DNA of 8,736 nucleotides from Planctomycetia bacterium (GTDB taxonomy: Bacteria > Planctomycetota > Phycisphaerae > Phycisphaerales > SM1A02). Both the position numbers and the translations under genes were made by a program. Below, piece by piece: positions 6,159-8,736 of the stretch. How positions within the stretch are numbered: position 1 is the first letter of the stretch; each line of letters opens with the position of its first letter. The DNA lies in the NCBI GenBank assembly GCA_005799475.1, contig SYGQ01000020.1, positions 1 to 8,736 of the forward strand, given 5' to 3'. The notes below the pieces were generated by a model, which made no database searches, had not been told where the DNA came from, and worked only from the letters and a program-made list of their open reading frames with translations.

Positions 6159-7439
6159 ATGAGTAGCGGCTTCCTTCACGAACTCACCTGGCGAGGTCTG
6201 TTGCACCAGACGACCTCACCCGAACTCGCTGGCCATCTCACGCACGGCGGCCGGGTCGCCTATTGCGGATTCGATCCCACGAGCGATAGTTTGACGGTGG
6301 GGAATCTGCTCCCGCTGACCATTTTGGCCCGCTGGCAGCATGCAGGGCATCGCCCGATCGTCGTGATGGGCGGCGCGACCGGTTCCATCGGTGACCCGAG
6401 CGGGAAGTCGACCGAGCGGCAACTGCTTGGGATGGACCAAGTCCGTTCGAATGTCGCCAGCCAGCGCCCAGTGTTCGAGAAGCTGCTGGAGTTCTCAGGC
6501 CGTCATGCCGCGAGCATCGTCGACAACGCGGATTGGCTCATGCGACTCGGATTCGTGGAGCTTCTGCGCGATGTCGGCAAGCACTTCACCGTGAACCAGA
6601 TGATCGCGCGGGACTCGGTCGCGACACGGCTCGAGTCGCGCGAGCAAGGGATCTCATACACCGAGTTCAGCTACATGATCCTGCAGGCGTATGACTTCTT
6701 GCATTTGCACCGGACCGCGGGTTGCACGGTGCAACTCGGGGGCGCGGATCAGTGGGGCAACATCTGCTCGGGCATCGACCTCATTCGGCGCGTCGGAGGT
6801 GCTCAGGCGTTTGGCATCACGAGTCAACTCGTCACCAAGTCCGACGGAACCAAGATTGGCAAGTCCGAGTCTGGCGCGATCTACCTCAATGCGGCAAGGA
6901 CGAGTTCATATCGATTCCACCAGTACTGGCTCAACGCGAGCGATGAGGACGCGGTGAAGTTTCTCAAGTGGTTCACCTTCTTTTCGAAGGAGCGGATCGA
7001 GGGCATTGCCGCCGAACACTCGGCCGCGCCGGCCGAACGGGCGGCGCAGCGGGCGTTGGCCGACGAGATGACGACGATGGTGCACTCCGAGGCGGAGGCG
7101 CGCCGCGCCAACGAGTGTGGGCGTGCTCTCTTTGGCGGAGACATTCGTTCATTGGACGCCCAAGGCGCGCAGGATGTGGCGGGCGACCTTCCAGGCGCAG
7201 CGATCGGCCGCGGGGAGTTTGCGGGCGAGGGAAAGGGGATCATCGATGCGCTCGTGGAGATCGCGCTCGCGTCAAGCAAGCGTGAGGCGCGAGACTTCCT
7301 CCAGGCGGGTGCGGTGCAGGTCAACGGGGCGGCCGCGACGGTCGAATCGCGCATCACCGCGGAGCATCTCCTGCACGGCCGGTACGCCTTCGTCCGACGC
7401 GGCAAGCGGCAGTGGGCCGTGCTCCAGGTGGCACCGTAG
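6159..7439 (+). CDS. tyrS: tyrosyl-tRNA synthetase
   Basis: This class I aminoacyl-tRNA synthetase joins tyrosine to tRNA-Tyr in the cytoplasm. The protein is 426 residues, the normal bacterial size. The Rossmann domain begins with VAYCGFDPTSDSLTVGNLLP (residues 33-52), containing the HIGH-equivalent motif. GGATGSIGDPSGK and SYMILQAYDF follow and supply tyrosine-pocket residues, then QLGGADQWGNI. The KMSKS-equivalent is KIGKS at 232-236. A C-terminal S4-type RNA-binding domain occupies about residues 360-424 (SKREARDFLQAGAVQVNG). The HIGH motif reads TVGN, so both usual histidines are replaced (T46, N49). The ATG at 6159 lacks a clear Shine-Dalgarno; the nearby upstream GTG is out of frame. 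No T-box leader fits in the short upstream region. Confidence 0.98.
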   Translation: MSSGFLHELTWRGLLHQTTSPELAGHLTHGGRVAYCGFDPTSDSLTVGNLLPLTILARWQHAGHRPIVVMGGATGSIGDPSGKSTERQLLGMDQVRSNVASQRPVFEKLLEFSGRHAASIVDNADWLMRLGFVELLRDVGKHFTVNQMIARDSVATRLESREQGISYTEFSYMILQAYDFLHLHRTAGCTVQLGGADQWGNICSGIDLIRRVGGAQAFGITSQLVTKSDGTKIGKSESGAIYLNAARTSSYRFHQYWLNASDEDAVKFLKWFTFFSKERIEGIAAEHSAAPAERAAQRALADEMTTMVHSEAEARRANECGRALFGGDIRSLDAQGAQDVAGDLPGAAIGRGEFAGEGKGIIDALVEIALASSKREARDFLQAGAVQVNGAAATVESRITAEHLLHGRYAFVRRGKRQWAVLQVAP

Positions 7440-7459
7440 CCGCGCCGTAAGATCGGGCG

Positions 7460-7993
7460 ATGGCAGGAGCCTCGGGAACCTATGAACTCGGTCGCTTCAC
7501 CGGAGTGTGCGCCGCCAGCGGCGCCGTGATCGCTTCGGGAGAGTCCTTCACGGCGGCGCTCGTTGATCGCGTGTCGGAAGAGGGATCGCCGCAGTTGGCG
7601 CGACTGGACTATTGCACGCACGCGTGGGAGCACGGGGCGCGCCCGGAAGGGCTGGTGTGCTTCTGGAGGTCGATCGCGCCCCGACCAGGCGAGCGACGGC
7701 AATCCTTCGTCGACGATGAGACGCTGCTGGAGATGGTCCGACGCGATGACCCATCGGCGACAGAGCATCGCCGCGCGTTCCGCTGGATTCTCGCGCTCGT
7801 CCTGTTGCGCCGAAAGGCGCTCAAACTCGCCGGCGTCGATCGCGATGGTGCCATCGAAGTGTGGTCGTTCCTTCCACGAGGATCTGGCGATGGCGCCGAG
7901 GCCATCCGAATCGCCAATCCGGGCATCAAGGACGACGCCATGCGTGATCTCGCCGATCAATTGGCGGAAGTCATCCGGCCCGACGGTCCGTGA
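7460..7993 (+). CDS. conserved hypothetical protein, planctomycete-like
   Basis: The function is unknown. The protein is 177 residues and soluble, with no signal peptide or membrane segment. It opens with ELGRFTGVCAASGAVIASGE, resembling proteins in Planctomycetota that start with a Cys-containing 'CAxTGR-GE' type block. It then has LDYCTHAWEHGARPEGLVCFW and a helical RRAFRWILALVLLRRKALKL stretch at about 104-123. Cysteines at 17, 52 and 67 could bind a metal, but there is no standard CxxC motif. It starts 20 bases after tyrS with a poor ribosome site and ends in TGATG, overlapping the next gene by one base. This suggests co-transcription and coupling with the lipoprotein gene. The frame reads like real coding sequence, and the reverse-strand open frame over it has no recognisable content. 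The family resemblance is from memory. Confidence 0.85.
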   Translation: MAGASGTYELGRFTGVCAASGAVIASGESFTAALVDRVSEEGSPQLARLDYCTHAWEHGARPEGLVCFWRSIAPRPGERRQSFVDDETLLEMVRRDDPSATEHRRAFRWILALVLLRRKALKLAGVDRDGAIEVWSFLPRGSGDGAEAIRIANPGIKDDAMRDLADQLAEVIRPDGP

Positions 7994-8736
7994 TGGGCTT
8001 GCGTCTCTCAAGTTGGTTCGCGTGCGCAGCGACCGCCGTCCTCCTCGGCGCGTGCTCGCCGCGCGAGTTGGAGACGCAGCCGGATGGACCGCCTCCGGGG
8101 CCCTCCGAGATCGCGCGACTCCAGCGCGCGCGAATCGATGCGCTCTCCTCCTTTGCGCTCCGAGGCCACGCTGAGGTCAGTTGGCGCGATCGAACTGGCT
8201 CTCATTTCGATGACGGCGACTTCGTGCTGATGGCGCGGCCGCCGGAAGAGTCGAGCCTGCGAATCTCCAAACTCGGCGAGCGCGTTCTGTGGATCGGGTC
8301 GGGCGAGGGTCAGTGGTGGACCATCTTCCCGCGCGAGACGCCATCGCGTGCGATTCTTCGCCCATGGCCGCGCGCGTCGTCGGAACAAGCGACCGTCGGC
8401 GTCGATGGCACGCTTTCGGGGATCCTTGCGCCGGCGCGGCTTTTCGAGGCACTCGGACTCTCGTCCATCGACGAGAAAGATGTCCGCACGGTGGCATGGG
8501 ACGGCGCGCGCGGTGCGTGGATGATCGAGCTGCCCCATCGTCGCGTGTTCGCTCGGGGCGAGTCGCTCCTCCCCGTCGGCGTTGAGTGGGAGAATGGCGC
8601 GGGCGAGGTCATCGCGTCGTGCGAGCTCGAGGCGTTCGTGTGGCCTTCGGGGGATCGTCCCGCGGGCGCTCCCGAAGCTGAGGTCAAGCCGCTCTTGGCG
8701 ACTCGCATGAGGATCGCGGCGTGGGGACCGCACGGC
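7993..8736 (+). CDS. predicted lipoprotein, LolA/LolB-like fold (3' end missing)
   Basis: 248 codons are visible with no stop before the window edge. The N-terminus is a lipoprotein signal: a short basic start (MGLRLSS), a hydrophobic core (about 8-18) and lipobox LGAC with the modified cysteine at residue 21. After a Pro-rich linker comes IARLQRARIDALSSFALRGH, then alternating strand-like segments (HFDDGDFVLMARPPEESSLR; LGERVLWIGSGEGQWWTIFP). That pattern matches lipoproteins with a LolA/LolB-type half-barrel that binds lipid or lipid-linked groups, but the match is by pattern only. It could equally belong to a DUF4292-like group. The start overlaps the upstream stop by one base (TGATG), so it needs no ribosome site of its own. 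It likely acts in the periplasm, anchored to a membrane. Confidence 0.75.
   Translation, partial: MGLRLSSWFACAATAVLLGACSPRELETQPDGPPPGPSEIARLQRARIDALSSFALRGHAEVSWRDRTGSHFDDGDFVLMARPPEESSLRISKLGERVLWIGSGEGQWWTIFPRETPSRAILRPWPRASSEQATVGVDGTLSGILAPARLFEALGLSSIDEKDVRTVAWDGARGAWMIELPHRRVFARGESLLPVGVEWENGAGEVIASCELEAFVWPSGDRPAGAPEAEVKPLLATRMRIAAWGPHG

Noticed and set aside
6881..8011. A 376-codon minus-strand open frame.
   Set aside because: It lies antisense to tyrS and the hypothetical gene, crosses their boundary and has no domain signal.
8008..8733. A 241-codon minus-strand open frame.
   Set aside because: It is antisense to the lipoprotein gene, whose lipobox and coupling to the upstream stop favour the plus strand.

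Overview
The window is high in GC and holds a chromosomal housekeeping region, not an accessory island. On the minus strand, in transcription order, are rplK (L11), rplA (L1), rplJ (L10), rplL (L7/L12) and rpoB (RNA polymerase beta). RpoB runs off the left edge of the window. On the plus strand, divergent from rplK, are tyrS (tyrosyl-tRNA synthetase), a small hypothetical protein, and the first 248 codons of a lipoprotein that runs off the right edge. Gene order, codon use and the look of the hypothetical protein and lipoprotein suggest a Planctomycetota member, possibly Phycisphaerae-like. This lineage call rests on recalled family resemblance and was not searched. RpoB lacks the large beta insertions of Proteobacteria, which argues against that phylum.

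Layout: 1-3467 rpoB (minus, 3' end missing); 3468-3764 a spacer with a near-ideal intrinsic terminator and a weak candidate rpoB promoter; 3765-4166 rplL; 4167-4266 a short spacer that can fold into a three-way junction just before the rplL Shine-Dalgarno; 4267-4812 rplJ; 4843-5550 rplA; 5554-5979 rplK; 5980-6158 the divergent regulatory region; 6159-7439 tyrS; 7460-7993 hypothetical; 7993-8736 lipoprotein.

The minus-strand genes make the L11/L1 parts of the large ribosomal subunit, the L10-L12 stalk that recruits translation factors, and the catalytic beta subunit of RNA polymerase. Three things depart from the textbook arrangement. secE-nusG is not directly upstream of rplK, where tyrS lies divergently instead. 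No room exists between rplA and rplJ for a classical L10 leader. A 9-bp terminator hairpin with a UUCG loop and a U tract separates rplL from rpoB. Together these suggest that control of the stalk genes and of rpoB has moved into the rplJ-rplL and rplL-rpoB spacers. The plus-strand genes are tightly packed (20-bp gap, then a 1-bp overlap) and are probably one transcript.

I see no mobile element, CRISPR array, tRNA, rRNA or new multi-gene system. The points worth a second look are the regulatory RNA structures and substitutions at known functional positions in RpoB and TyrRS.
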